A stretch of 64,000 bases of DNA. Origin: Aradus depressus. Taxonomy: Eukaryota; Arthropoda; Insecta; Hemiptera; Aradidae. The stretch's first letter is position 1; every line of letters begins with the position of its first letter. The position numbers and the translations under genes are program-made. This document shows, piece after piece, positions 43,480 to 54,100 of this stretch. The notes under the pieces were generated by a model. It saw nothing but the letters and a program-made list of their open reading frames with translations, ran no database searches and was not told where the DNA came from. Where the stretch lies: assembly GCA_963662175.1 (NCBI GenBank), contig OY759215.1:31991453-32055452 (forward strand), in the 5' to 3' direction.

Positions 43480-43910
43480 CTATTCGAAGTATAAAGAAAG
43501 TTATGTAATCGGTGTAATTTTCGATGTTGCGTTTTAACCGGAATTTCATTTCGGACAACACCATTTATTTTCAGCTAAATCGACCACAAAGAAAACGAGG
43601 ATTAAAGAGGAGGCTCAACAGAAAAACTGTAATAACTGCCATTGTAATGAATATATCGGCACCAAAATTCAAAAACGCCATAAGAATGCATTTTGATGAT
43701 ATAAATCTTGAATGGAATCGGCCGAATGGAATAAGGGGATCAGAGGGAGGCACAACTCAAAAACCGATGTAATAAATTTATTGACACTATAATAAGTATG
43801 AGAATTTATAAGACCCCATGTAAGTCAACTATTAATTATTAGCTCAATCGGTTTTGGAGAAGGAGCGAAAAATTAACTAATTAATCCTTGTTCTGGGGAA
43901 GTATTTAGAT
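43480..43910 (-). repeat. Family A copy, minus strand
   Basis: From attcgaagtataaagaaagt through three units to attaatccttgttctgggga. Frames on both strands across it are shadows of repeat units. Confidence 0.65.
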
Positions 43911-44304
43911 AGAAATTCTATACCAAATCCTATATTACCCATTTCCCGAACCAACTCCTCTTCTGCCGCCCATCTCATATTTTTATTTCAATTATTAATA
44001 TTCCTGTAATTGGATAGAGTGGGTGTACAATTGTGGAGGGGGACGATTTGTGCGCAATAAGTGATGAATGCTCAACGATCGAACACTTAGTGCGCACAAA
44101 TTGACTTCTGGGTTTTCCAAAACTTCTTTCAAACTGATTTGCCCTTGGTCAAGAATTAGCTTCTACGCAGAAAAAAACACATTAGGTTTTTTTTTTTCGG
44201 ATTATATCATCTGAAATTATCCTGGATATGCACTGTAAAATTGAAAGTAGACCAGATCGTAACCCAAATAACAACGCTGATCTTAAAATAAATTAAAAAA
44301 ATTA
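43911..44304. other. No gene seen
   Basis: AT-rich intervening DNA; no supported feature. Confidence 0.35.
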
Positions 44305-44775
44305 TCGGTGAATCACTTAAGTTTTTGGTCTTCCTTTGAAACAAAATGAATGACTTAGAATACAACCCTCTTCAAATACCAACCCCTCTAATGAATTGGG
44401 CTGAAAAGCAATAGCCGTGGATCTATACATAAACTTTCTTGTCCATTCATTACTTCGGTAGTTATTGGGATTTTTGTGTTAAGCTCTTCCCCTCAAACGC
44501 CTTAGAATCACAGACGCACAAGCACATAGTCAGACAACAGTTATACTTCCCCAGCGCTATAGAAAGTATAGGGGAAGTTATGTAATCTGTCAGAAATTCG
44601 ATATTGATCATTATTGCAATATTAACGCAAAAGTTGTAATAACAAACGATGTAATAAATATCGACAAAAAAATTTATAATTAAATTAGAGACGATACCGA
44701 TTAATTTTTCGCGAGATCTATCAAAGAGAAGAGGATCGGAGAAAAGAGACTCAACACAAAAAACTTTTGATTTAT
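44305..44775. repeat. Two abutting family A pieces in opposite orientation
   Basis: 44305-44490 reads plus (atcggtgaatcactta, tgggctgaaaagcaatag). 44548-44775 reads minus (cgctatagaaagtatagggg, ttcgcgagatct). The two are separated by an acgcacaagcacatagtcag stretch typical of the unit junction. Confidence 0.55.
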
Positions 44776-44816
44776 TTAGTTTTAAAGGAGAGTGCACCTT
44801 GCTATAGTGACTGCTT

Positions 44817-45034
44817 TAGTGAATGAACTGCAACTGTGCTTGGTCGTACAGCGGACATTCCAAAACCACTTTACATGCAGTCTCGATGTCGCCACACAAA
44901 CAGTTCGAGTTGTTCTTCCTCTTAAAGAAGAATAGCTTAAAAGTTAAGTCACCATGACCTAATAATATTTGGGACGTCCAGTGATCAGGCTGTACCCAGG
45001 TAGAGTCCAGGCGTAGCCGGATGTCCGGGAAGTA
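44817..45034 (-). pseudogene. LINE ORF2 C-terminus, zinc knuckle, minus strand
   Basis: Minus-strand frame of 72 codons: YFPDIRLRLDSTWVQPDHWT, SQILLGHGDLTFKLFFFKRK, then CLCGDIETACKVVLECPLYD and stop (44817-44819). The LLGHGD...F...C-x-C-G...ETA...ECP layout is that of the C-terminal knuckle of LINE ORF2 proteins, with the His replaced by Cys. No other part of the element is present. Confidence 0.65.
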
Positions 45035-45060
45035 AGCGTACCACTGAGCTACCGCCGCAC
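45035..45060 (-). repeat. tRNA-like A-box piece fused to LINE fragment
   Basis: Minus strand reads gtgcggcggtagctcagtgg tacgct, matching the SINE-1 head around the A box. It joins directly to the LINE frame at 45034 with no B box. Confidence 0.5.
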
Positions 45061-45955
45061 AGAGTGAAATTTATGAGTTTGGATTTTCAAAATTCGAGCC
45101 ACCGCTCAATTTTTGATCAATTTGGATGAAACTAGGTGCAAAATATTTGTGAAAGCTGGCTTTTTATCAGGTAACTGCGGGTTTCACAATCAAGGTATTA
45201 TATGCCAGTGGCAACAATAGCCAATATATTGAATTTGGACCACTTTAGCCCAAAATGACAACATTAGGACCACTTTTGGCTAAAATAAAAATTTAGTATT
45301 GGTGTTATCTCAAATCTAAAGACGAATTAGTGATTGGAAATCGAATGAGGAACATTTTTGGTAGAAACCAATTTTTCGATAGGACTAACCGTTTTCGGGC
45401 AAATTAGGGTTGAAAAATGTCAAAACTACCCTTGAGGAACGTTGTCTGCGTGTATAACTGCTTTTTTTTTTTCTTTTTGCATTATTTTTAATCCTTTCTT
45501 TTCATCAGCAAGGGGCTATTTACAACCGACGTAAGACGGATTTTACAAATCTCTATACTTAACAGAGGATTCACATAGATTTAGTTAACCACTTGAAGGG
45601 TGCCTTGAGTAGCAATTAATTATTTTGTTGATTAAGGAATTTCCGGTGATTAAACATTTATTTGACCATTTGCATACCTTGTGATTGCCTTTTTTTTTTT
45701 TTTAATTTCAATTGCACCCAACATAAAAAGACTTGTTAGGGAACAATTTTCAAAATTAATGCAAATTACGAAGGTGATGTCTTTATCTTGATGCTATTCT
45801 TAACTGTTGAAGGTCAGTTCCATTAAAATATTATGGGAATATAAGAAAAATATCACATGGTCTTACAATGGATGGACAAGCATACATGAAATTTTCCTCA
45901 ATTATATAGAGGGATACATAGGGGTTGAATGTTAGAATAATAGCAGACAGTAACA
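45061..45955. other. No gene seen
   Basis: 45100-45440 holds unclassified DNA with repeated gaccacttt(a/t)g(g/c)c words (45240 and 45270). T-runs near 45460 and 45690. No coding feature. Confidence 0.35.
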
Positions 45956-46044
45956 TTGTGACTCATGCCCGAGCTTTAACTACTAACTCGTCAGAGCGTA
46001 AGTCTCGTTGATGGGCATGCGTGTGTGTGTGTGTGTGTGTGTGT
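45956..46044. repeat. SINE-1 scrap and (GT)12 microsatellite
   Basis: 45956-45990 reads gtgactcatgcccgagcttt aactac (SINE-1 tail in reverse). 46021-46044 is (GT)12, flanked by gcatgc. Confidence 0.7.
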
Positions 46045-46838
46045 CGAACGGTTGCGCGCGCAGAGCACACACACAACTACACACTTTTTTATCTGTGATG
46101 TCAGCCGTTTTTGAGTTCATGGAATGATTAGATGTAACATAGATGTATACATATAACAATGATTAGATATAACATTGTATTTTAACAACATTATTGACCA
46201 TATTTACCGTTGTAGTGTATTTAATTAAATATCAATATTACGAACTATAAAATGATCTTTCGGTGAGGTTAAGATGCTTCGATAGCTTAAATGTGTCACA
46301 ATAAATAAAATTTGTGGTAAAAGAAAATAATTTAGCAGTTTAAATCTAAAAAAAATATAGTATATAATATTTCAATATATTATTATATGATATTACATAA
46401 TATTGTTATTAATATATAATAATAATAACTACTGAAAATATCTTTCAATAAATAATATATTTGTTGTCATATTGTCATGACTATAATAACAAATAATATA
46501 ATGTTTTTATCCATTTCAGGAGATACCAAACAACTAATTTCATTTTTAAGTGACGAACATAATCTACGAATTAATACGAATCGAAGCATTTCAACAACAA
46601 ATTCGAAAACTGTATTCTCGAGGTATTTAGAGACACTACAATCGCAGTTGTATATATCTTATTTTAGCTATCACAAACTTATAACTTCATCTATAAAAGA
46701 AATTGAAGACAAATAAATTTGAAAGTATAATTACTCATACTACTTTTCTTATTGTAACATTATAAAACAAATTTTATTCAAAATCAGTGCACGACTGCAA
46801 ATTTTTGAAACTAAAGCAGATGTTTACAGTACCGCGTC

Positions 46839-46869
<31 letters not shown>

Positions 46870-47745
46870 GTGGTATTTGCACTGACCAAACTACGAGAAT
46901 AGATTCAAAGCAGTTTGTTAGTTTTGTGGGTAAAATGTTTTGTGGAACTCTGGGTCACAGTCGACGATGCGCGTTGGGCTGTCCAGTGTTAAAGTAGAAA
47001 GATGTCCATGGGAGTTATATTCAGTTTTTATGAATTATTCTACTTTTCAAGAATCACTCACTCTGCTGTTTTGTTTTCGCTGACTAATTATAATAGTGAT
47101 GCGTGCAGAAAATATTTGTGTTTTGGTGGATAAAGTAGAGAAAGAGTTGGCTTGTCTTAGTTTCGATGTGATATGGGTGTGCCATGCACATTACATGTCC
47201 TTGTGTAAAACAAGATATTTTAATTACAAAGTGTTCCAGGTAATATCGGTGTTATCAATACAGGTTTGATAAATTACCCCATATATAGAAACAGATGAGT
47301 AGTGGAAGTGATCAGCTGAGGGTATATCAATATGACAGAAGCGCATGAGATCCCAAAAATACATTGTTTAATAGAGGTCAGAGGTGGATAACTACGTCAG
47401 TGGGTAGGTGGTACGTGAGTCAAGGAGAGAGTGTTTCTATTCACATAGCAGACGAGGCAAGGATGGGTCTTTTTTTAGTTGTTTGTAACGTAGCATAGAT
47501 AAACATTGTCTGACGCTCCTTGAGGGAGGCTGGTCCGGATCTCCGGATCTCTCACCTCATCAGCTGCTTAGGGTCCACACGACTATGCAGAAGAACGCCG
47601 TAATACCTCTTCTATTCTTATTTTTTTCTATCTTTGCTTATGAGGAAACACCTAGACACAATTTAGCCAAAGAAAAATAGGTTTCAGGTCTGGTATAAAA
47701 CTCAGACCTGTGGCTTAGATCGATTGCTCGAGATAAATCAACAGA
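46045..47745. other. No confirmed gene; T-run at 46840-46867
   Basis: AT-rich. A 28-base T-run lies at 46840-46867. A 66-codon frame at 46520-46716 starts after a TTTCAG-type acceptor, but the protein is unrecognised and no partner exon is visible. The rest holds no supported feature. Confidence 0.3.
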
Positions 47746-47925
47746 ATGATGGATGAGTAGTAAGAGAGATAATAAAAATAAAGGAAAATAATGTTGAAAA
47801 ATATTAATAACGAATATGATTCAATGTGGCAGTAAGTCGCGGTTTCACCTTCTCTTCAACCTTCGTGGGGGGTTATGTGGTGTGTTGTGAAGATAATGTA
47901 CGTATTTCTGGGTTTGGAAAATATT
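47746..47925 (+). repeat. Repeat family D, copy 2
   Basis: Same orientation as 16560-16745: aaggaaaataatgttg, gtggcagtaagtcgcggttt, cttcgtggggggtt, gtgttgtgaagataa. Confidence 0.65.
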
Positions 47926-48699
47926 TTTTTATTATTGGTAACAATAAAAATAAAGAAAAAAGTAGTAGAGTACGCGATACAATGAAACAAAGAAAACCGC
48001 TGATGACATCATAACTTTTTATACCTAGTCCTGCAGATGGGGATTATTGATCTGTAAAAAAGGGGTTGGTTTAAGAAAATCCTGTTATGATCACCTCACC
48101 AATTTTTTTCTTATCATTCTTTTACATTTCTTCTCTTATATGATTTGATTTTTTTGCATTTTAGTGAACCCCAATATTCGGTGTTAATAATTCAAGGTAC
48201 TCGAAAGGTCATTGCTTCGTGTCGCCACTGAGACTAGCCTCTTGCAGTTTTTTTTTTTTAATGATTTTTATGTGCTCCCAAATCCGGGAATCTTCACGGT
48301 CACTTGTCCGTAGATTCGTGAAATACCTCAGAAACAAAGGTCATTGAAGACATCTAAATGGAGCAGTTAATCAGGGACCATTCTCTACATAATTCTAATA
48401 TTCACAAAAATTTTCAGAGAGGGAAATAAGTAGGATCGACGCAGGAACGTCAGGGGAATTTTCCAATGAAAAGTATTGAAAAGCACCATGACATCAAGGG
48501 GAATTTTTATAGATCCTTCAGGGATGCAGCTAACAGGAGACTGTCACTGAACAGAGGAGGTAATTCATTTCAATTGTCTCATACATTCGTAAGAGTTTCA
48601 AATACATTTTACTAAATTTTGGGTTGTGAAAGAACATTTTGAATTTATATATAATATATTTGTCACATCAATTCTCCAATTTAAATTTTGCTCTTTAAA
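47926..48699. other. No gene seen
   Basis: Unclassified mixed DNA between repeat D and the Penelope-type motif. Confidence 0.35.
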
Positions 48700-48707
48700 A
48701 ACTAGCA

Positions 48708-48750
48708 ATTACTGACGTTTCGGAAGCAATCCCATCATTAGTATCTATAA
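48708..48750 (-). ncRNA. Hammerhead-like motif, ACGT family (inverted partner of 54048)
   Basis: Minus strand: CTAATGA (48735-48741; one base off CTGATGA), extra T, GGGA/TTCC hairpin with TTGC loop, GAAA (48718-48721), CGTC (48714-48717). The GAAACGTC block is intact. AATTAT before the core can pair with GTAATT after it, with one mismatch. Homologous to the motif at 54048 in the opposite orientation, with the jockey element between them. Confidence 0.35.
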
Positions 48751-48857
48751 TTTATACAATCTTTAAAAAAAAAAAAAAAACATTTTTATTGGCTCAGCAC
48801 ACTTAGTGCTCTACACATTAAAAGAGAAACAAATCATATTTTATACAAGGGCAAGGG

Positions 48858-49396
48858 TTATATAATGTCCTGGTATAGCCGAGGTTTGAGTCGCCTGTTG
48901 GGGGTGGTCCGACCGAGGGTGAAGAAGGTAGCGGCCGGCACATCGACAAGACCATCGTGGAACTGCTGTGTAACCTGGGTGATATGGTCTGCAACTTCCG
49001 GCACTCCCAGCTCACGCCGGATTTGACTGTTTCGGACGAACCAAGGAGCCTTTACTGCCAATCGGAGAACCTTGTTTTCAAACTTCCTTAATTTGTTAAT
49101 GTTTGTTTTGCTGGCCCCCAGCCAGACAGGGCAAGCGTATGTGAGCAGTGGTCGTAGTAATGAGGTGTAAAGAAGTGTAGTACATTTGTGCTTGAGTGGA
49201 GTGTTTCTGTTTATGAGTGGGTATAATTGTGTCAGTCGGGTGTATGCTCGTGTGAGTTGTTTGTTTATGTGTTGGGTCCAAGTAAGTTTAGTGTCGAAGT
49301 GTATGCCGAGATATCTGACTGTTTGGTCATTGGGTGTCCAATGTATATCTGTATTATTGACTTTGAGTGGTGTTAGTGTTAATTTTACGAAGTGAG
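48858..49396 (-). pseudogene. Jockey ORF2, C-terminal segment (frame 3)
   Basis: Continues ORF2 after a 1-nt shift near 49400. Minus-strand frame: VNNTDIHWTPNDQTVRYLGI, HFDTKLTWTQHINKQLTRAY, LLTYACPVWLGASKTNINKL, LAVKAPWFVRNSQIRRELGV and a stop at 48858. YLGI-D-L-W--H and the CPVW-GA...APW-VRN blocks are the usual RT-connection and C-terminal motifs of jockey-clade ORF2. Confidence 0.85.
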
Positions 49397-51232
49397 AAAA
49401 CTTTGGCCTCCGTCTTGGCAGTATTGAGCTTCAAGTTCCACCTGTCGAACCACTCTGTCACACTCTCCACACTCCGCCGAAGGGCTACTGTGGCCAAAGA
49501 CAGATCCTTGTGTTGAGACACAAGCATCGTATCGTCGGCATAAGTAGCCAACAGCGTAGATGGAGAGTCTGGCATGTCGTAACAGTAGAGGTTGAACAGT
49601 ATCGGACTTAGAATTGCCCCCTGTGGTACTCCGGAATGTATGGACATCTTCCCACTGATGGAGGAGTTCACTCTGACCTGAAACGTCCGTTCAGAAAGGA
49701 ACCCCAAGATGATCCGTTGGAGGTATAGAGGAACTCCCGTCCTCCAAAGCTTGAAGATAAGGCCGTCGTGCCATACGCTGTCGAATGCAGCAGCCACATC
49801 GAGGAAGAGTCCTACAGAGTACTCCTTCCTCTCGAAGCCGGTGACAATATATTCTGTGACTCGCTGCAGCTGGTGAACGGTCGAGTGTTTCGGCTTGAAT
49901 CCAAATTGGTGGTGGGGAATACAGTTGGTGTATTGGAGGAAGGATAACAGCCGACGGTAGATGACCCTCTCGAACAACTTTGAGAGAGTGTTAAGGAGAC
50001 TAATAGGTCGGTAGCTAGATGCTTCGTCCTTGGGCTTGCCGCTCTTATGGAATACAGTGACCATGGCATTCTTCCACTGTTGTGGGAAGTACCCGCATCG
50101 AAGACAACCATTGAAAACGCTGGTCAAGTACGCCACAGCCTTTGAAGATAGATTCTTGAGAACCAGATTTGGAATCAGGTCATCGCCTGGCGCCTTCCGA
50201 AGAGGTAATTTGTGAAGTAATTGTTCGATTTCTGAAGGTGTTGTAAATTGTAAAGGTGACTCTACTGTGTGTGGGGGGTGTGTTTTGAAGTATGTGATTT
50301 CCGGCGTGTAGTAATTGCTGATGATGGTGGGTGTAAACGTGTTTTCGAGATGTCGCGCTATAACATTACATTTTTCGTCGTCAGTCACAGCGATACCGTC
50401 AGTCCGTTTTAATGGAGGGATGGAGTTGGTCTGTCTTAGTATCCGTTTCGTCTCTCGCCACAGATTTGGGTCTCCTGGAGTTATGTCCTGTAAGTGCTGG
50501 CGATAGTTGTCAATTCGTAGATAGTCCAGTTCCCACTTCACTTGACATGTCAGTCGGTTCAGTTGTTGTTTAGTGTTTGGGTCTCTGGTACGTTGCCAGT
50601 TATGTCGTAGTCTGTTTTTGTCTTGAATTAGGTTGAGTATGTAGTTTGGAAAGGGATGATGTGGTCGTTGTCTCTTGTCACGATTTTTCTTGACTGTTGC
50701 ACTGGCTATGGATGATTTGATATGCTGAGTAAAGTCAGTTATAGCTTTTTCAATTTTGTCTGTCAAGTCGTAATCTGTTGGTATGTATAGAGACTTGTCC
50801 AGTTCATATCGAAATGTGTCCCAGTCTATTTTGCCATTGATTAGTTTAGGGAGAGTTGGAGTTGTCTGTATTTTGTTATCAAAAGTGATGATAACGGGTA
50901 CATGATCGGAGTCAAGTTCGGGAACTGTTGTGTGAAATAGAGGTGTGTTGAAGTCTTGAATTAGTGCAATGTCGAGTATGTCCGGTAAATAGCGATGTTG
51001 TGATGGGAAGTGTGTTGGTTCGGAAGGCGCCGAAACGAGGATCCCAAGTCCGCCGCAAAAGTCCAAAAGACGCCGTCCGCTTGTGTTGCTCAGCCTGCAT
51101 CCCCAGATCTGATTCTTGCTGTTCAGGTCGCCTGCCATGATGGTAGGATGTCCCGTGAAGAGTTGCTCCAGGTCAGTCTGAACCAGAAGATGATGGGGGG
51201 CCTTATATGCAGCTACAATGTTCGAGTGTTGT
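49354..51232 (-). pseudogene. Jockey ORF2, endonuclease C-terminus and RT (frame 2)
   Basis: The long open part of ORF2. It starts in the endonuclease (GDLNSKNQIWGC about 51130, SDHVPVIITFDN), then RT: YRPISLLNTLSKLFERVIY, FGFKPKHST, LDVAAAFDSVWHDGL, SGVPQGAILSPILFNLYCYD and TYADDTMLVSQH, with catalytic Asp in the AFDSV and YADD motifs. It ends at 49354 where the frame is lost (FSLRK... instead of FSHFVK...). The upstream limit was set at the frameshift near 51232, not at the ATG at 51138. Confidence 0.9.
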
Positions 51233-51542
51233 TGTCCTTAATCACACTAATACCCGTAGCTTCCAAATGCAGCATCCGACCCAATAAGAGTTCGGAATGG
51301 GAAATATTCTTCTTGATAAGAATACCAACGCCCCCAGAACGAGAGTTGTTGTCCTTTCTGTAGAGCTTGTATCCTGTGATTCTAAGACTCTCGGAGGGGT
51401 CGAGGTGAGTCTCCGTGATGCATGCAACATCAATCTCATGTCTGCGTAGAAATTCGATTAGAACCGAGCGTTGACGTTTCAGACCGTCCGCATTCCAATT
51501 TAGTATTTTGATATTGGAGACGTATTTTCTATGGGGAAGCAT
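51213..51542 (-). pseudogene. Jockey ORF2 N-terminus, AP-type endonuclease (frame 1)
   Basis: Begins MLPHRKYVSNIKILNWNADG with the endonuclease motifs LNWNADGL, ITETHLD (catalytic Glu) and RSGGVGILIKK. The frame ends in a TAG just after KDNNTRTL, and the next frame resumes as NIVAAYKAPHHLL. A 1-base indel explains it. The ATG (51540-51542) overlaps the ORF1 stop (51529-51531). Confidence 0.88.
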
Positions 51543-52062
51543 TGTAAGAGGTGGTTTGATTGAAGAGTGAAGTTAGAAATGTTGTGAAGAATGATTGAAT
51601 TTGTGGAATAAATGGTTTTATTATGTTAAGAATGATGTCAGTGAACATGGTGAGAGTGGGGTCAGACTGGGTGTTATGTGGAGCGGTGTGAGAATGTTCC
51701 GGGGTTTTGGGTCTCGAAAAGGGCCGGTTCTGATTCTTGGTGAACCAGGGATTATCGGGAGGGGGTGGGGCTGCCTCTGTCCGGGTTTGGCCAACTGACT
51801 CCACGGTTGGTCGTTTGGCAGGCTGCCTTGCAGTTAACAGTTTCTGGCGAGTTATACAGCCTCGGTAATTCGCGGTATGATTCCCCTGGCAGTTTACGCA
51901 CTTTGGGGTCGGGGTGATTTTTAAAGGACAGTTGGTGAAATGATGGTCCTGAGCGCATTTGACGCATCTAGGATCTAAATGACAAAAATTCTTGGTATGG
52001 CCGTAAAGCTGACAGTTGGTACACTGAGGGATGTTGTGGGACTTCCGTCGGGGCTCCACCTA
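51529..52062 (-). pseudogene. Jockey ORF1 C-terminus, three CCHC knuckles
   Basis: Gag-like nucleic-acid-binding part. Knuckles: CTNCQLYGHTKNFC, CVKCAQDHHFTNC and CVNCQGNHTANYRGC. Then a Pro/Arg-rich region and a hydrophobic C-terminus. It is in a different frame from the N-terminal part: the junction TVV-EPRRKSHNIPQC lies at about 52060, and the bases ggtg at the break look like a small insertion. Confidence 0.85.
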
Positions 52063-52820
52063 CCACTGTGTAGAACATTCGGGTTAATTGGAAAATAGCT
52101 TTCCCGGCCTCATTGTTTTCCAATTCTAGAGCTACTAATGGAGTTGGGTTGTGCTCTCGATTGAGAAGTCTCGTTGCTCTGACCACTGGATAAATTACCG
52201 AAAGTTCCTCAAATATTTCTTTATCGGATAAAGAATAAGGCACTCCGCGAATTATGACTGAAAGTTTCCTATCTTCTGGATTAATGAATGTGTAATATTT
52301 TACGTCTGAGCTGTCGTAGAATTTTGTAAGTTTTCGAAAGTCGTCTATGGAAGTCAGGGATATTCTAATTTTTTTATTGTATAATTTTGTTTCGAAAGGT
52401 GAAGTTACTATATTTTTTATATCAATAATAATTTCTTGATAATTGTCTGCCTGAATCAGAAATATTGGAGGAACCTTCGGTTTGGTGATTGTGTTTGTTT
52501 CAGTGGTGTTAGTGTTTATTTTGGGCTGTGTTGTGAGTGATGTAGAGTCGTTGGGTAATGTTGAGAGCACTGAGTATCTGTTTTGTGTTGTGATTGGAGT
52601 AGTCTCTAATTGGTACTTGTGCCGTTTCGGCCTGGGCTGCGGCATGTCATCTTGTTCAGTGAAATGCGGAAGGTCCACTAACATGGCACCTTCTGTTTGC
52701 GGCTGAGGCCGTGCAAGTTTGACACTGCATTCCTTAGGCAAGGACCTTTTGGACTTATCATTAGTTATCTTCTTCTTATTATTACGTCCTATTATCTCAC
52801 CTGAAAACTCTTCATCACTG

Positions 52821-52862
<42 letters not shown>

Positions 52863-53053
52863 CTTTTGGCTTTATGAACGGTGCTTGGAAGCTCGTCCAT
52901 CCATGGGGTAAGGTTAGCTTCTTTCATATGTATTAATTTTATGTTGTGATGTTTGATAGGGGAGGGTTTCATTATTGTCTTTGAAGGGGGGGTTAAATAG
53001 TTCTCAAAAAGCACAATTGCACTATTTAAAATACTAATTAAATCACTTTTCAC
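52060..53053 (-). pseudogene. Jockey ORF1 N-terminal part with poly-Lys tract
   Basis: Starts MKSDLISILNSAIVLFENYL. Residues around 66-80 are a Lys run encoded by a 40-base A-tract (plus-strand T at 52820-52862). Further on lies the RRM-like pre-knuckle region (PPIFLIQADNYQEIIIDIKN, KLSVIIRGVPYSLSDKEIFE, LVALELENNEAGKAIFQL) usual in jockey ORF1. The real protein then continues in the knuckle frame. Confidence 0.85.
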
Positions 53054-53125
53054 AATAATTTAAATTTTACATTTTTTATAGCTACTTCACCATGCCAGTC
53101 AAACAGCTGTTTTTTTTTCTATACA

Positions 53126-53863
53126 TTCTTTATAATAACATTCCTTCTGTCAATAAAATCTTGTTTTTATACAATTTTTTTTTTAGTATTCCTACTGGAA
53201 GGGAATGTATTGTAACGGTCTGTATTTGCGGGTACCAGGATAATAGGAAATACAATAAAAAAAATAATATTGAAAATTATGAATATTGAATTGAGAAGGC
53301 TTCGGCATGAGGAAAGAGGCGGAGACGTTCATGTCCGCCTGTCCTGGAAAAATATCTTTTCACATTTGTCCAGAAATATGTCCTCATTTTTAGTATGATC
53401 CAGGAAGACATCGAAGAAGGAGGAAATAGCAGGACATAAGATCCAGTCAAATAGAGTTGTCAAGATAGTCTCAGGACGGCGAATCCATAAAGCATCAACT
53501 CATGTGGTCCACAGAAAAATTTGGACGAAAGAAGATGTACCAATAGAAGAAGTATATAAAAATCTTTCTATAAATAATGTTGCAATAGCTGTATCTAATG
53601 TAAAAAGAAATAATATATAAAAAATATTCAAAATACCAAAGTACCCTAACAACCTCAAAAAATATATAGTTCATTGAATATAATATTCTGTACAAGTCCA
53701 AAAATTGTTCATAAAAACATCACACTAAAATAATTGTTGACACAGGCCAACTTTCAACATTCGTCACCACAAATCTCACCAGGGAACTTCTTACGCACTC
53801 CAGTGGTTCTCATGTGAAGATTATATGTTGGACTGTCTGCAGCAGACATCAGGATCCTCAATG
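53126..53863. other. No gene seen; upstream flank of jockey element
   Basis: AT-rich, with a more balanced block at 53290-53520 lacking a stable frame. The 5' boundary of the LINE is approximate and no target duplication was recognised. Confidence 0.35.
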
Positions 53864-53940
53864 CAGGATCCTCGATTCACCTCTCTGCGCCACCCAGGAG
53901 CAGCTCCTGGGTGGCGCAGAGAGACGAATCGAGGATCCTG
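53864..53940. repeat. 77-bp near-perfect palindrome, no loop
   Basis: Left half caggatcctcgattcacctc...ccacccagg and right half cctgggtgg...gaatcgaggatcctg are inverted copies with one 2-base mismatch (ac/gt), meeting at gagcagctc (about 53902). A partial third copy (aggatcctca) lies just upstream at 53851. GC-rich in AT-rich surroundings. Confidence 0.9.
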
Positions 53941-54037
53941 AACCTGTACAGGTAATGTTTAGTAAGTTCAACCTCTATAAACATCAAGACTCAATAAATA
54001 TATTCTGCAAAAAGAAAATTTTAGTTTGAACAGATAA

Positions 54038-54084
54038 ATTATAGATACTGAAGAAGGGAGTGCTTTCCGAAATGTCTATAATTG
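54038..54084 (+). ncRNA. Hammerhead-like motif, ACGT family
   Basis: CTGAAGA 54048-54054, extra A, hairpin GGGA/TTCC (54056-54059, 54065-54068) with GTGCT loop, GAAA 54069-54072, TGTC 54073-54076. ATTATA upstream can pair with TATAAT downstream (54077-54082). ATGT is the CpG-decayed ACGT. It is the inverted homologue of the motif at 48708-48750. Confidence 0.38.
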
Positions 54085-54100
54085 CTAGTTTTTAAAAATA

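Larger units (their letters stand above)
48782..53125 (-). mobile_element. Jockey-type LINE, near full length, three frameshifts
   Basis: On the minus strand: 5' region from about 53125, ORF1 (53053 to 51529, one frameshift), ORF2 (51542 to about 48858, two frameshifts), a short 3' UTR containing gtgctgagccaataaaaatg and then a run of 16 A on the plus strand (48766-48781). ORF1 and ORF2 overlap by 14 bases. Both CCHC knuckles and all RT motifs are present, so inactivation looks recent. Confidence 0.88.

Noticed and set aside
46477..46716. 79-codon frame after a splice-acceptor-like TTTCAG
   Set aside because: Protein not recognised, AT-driven composition and no partner exon; insufficient for a gene call.
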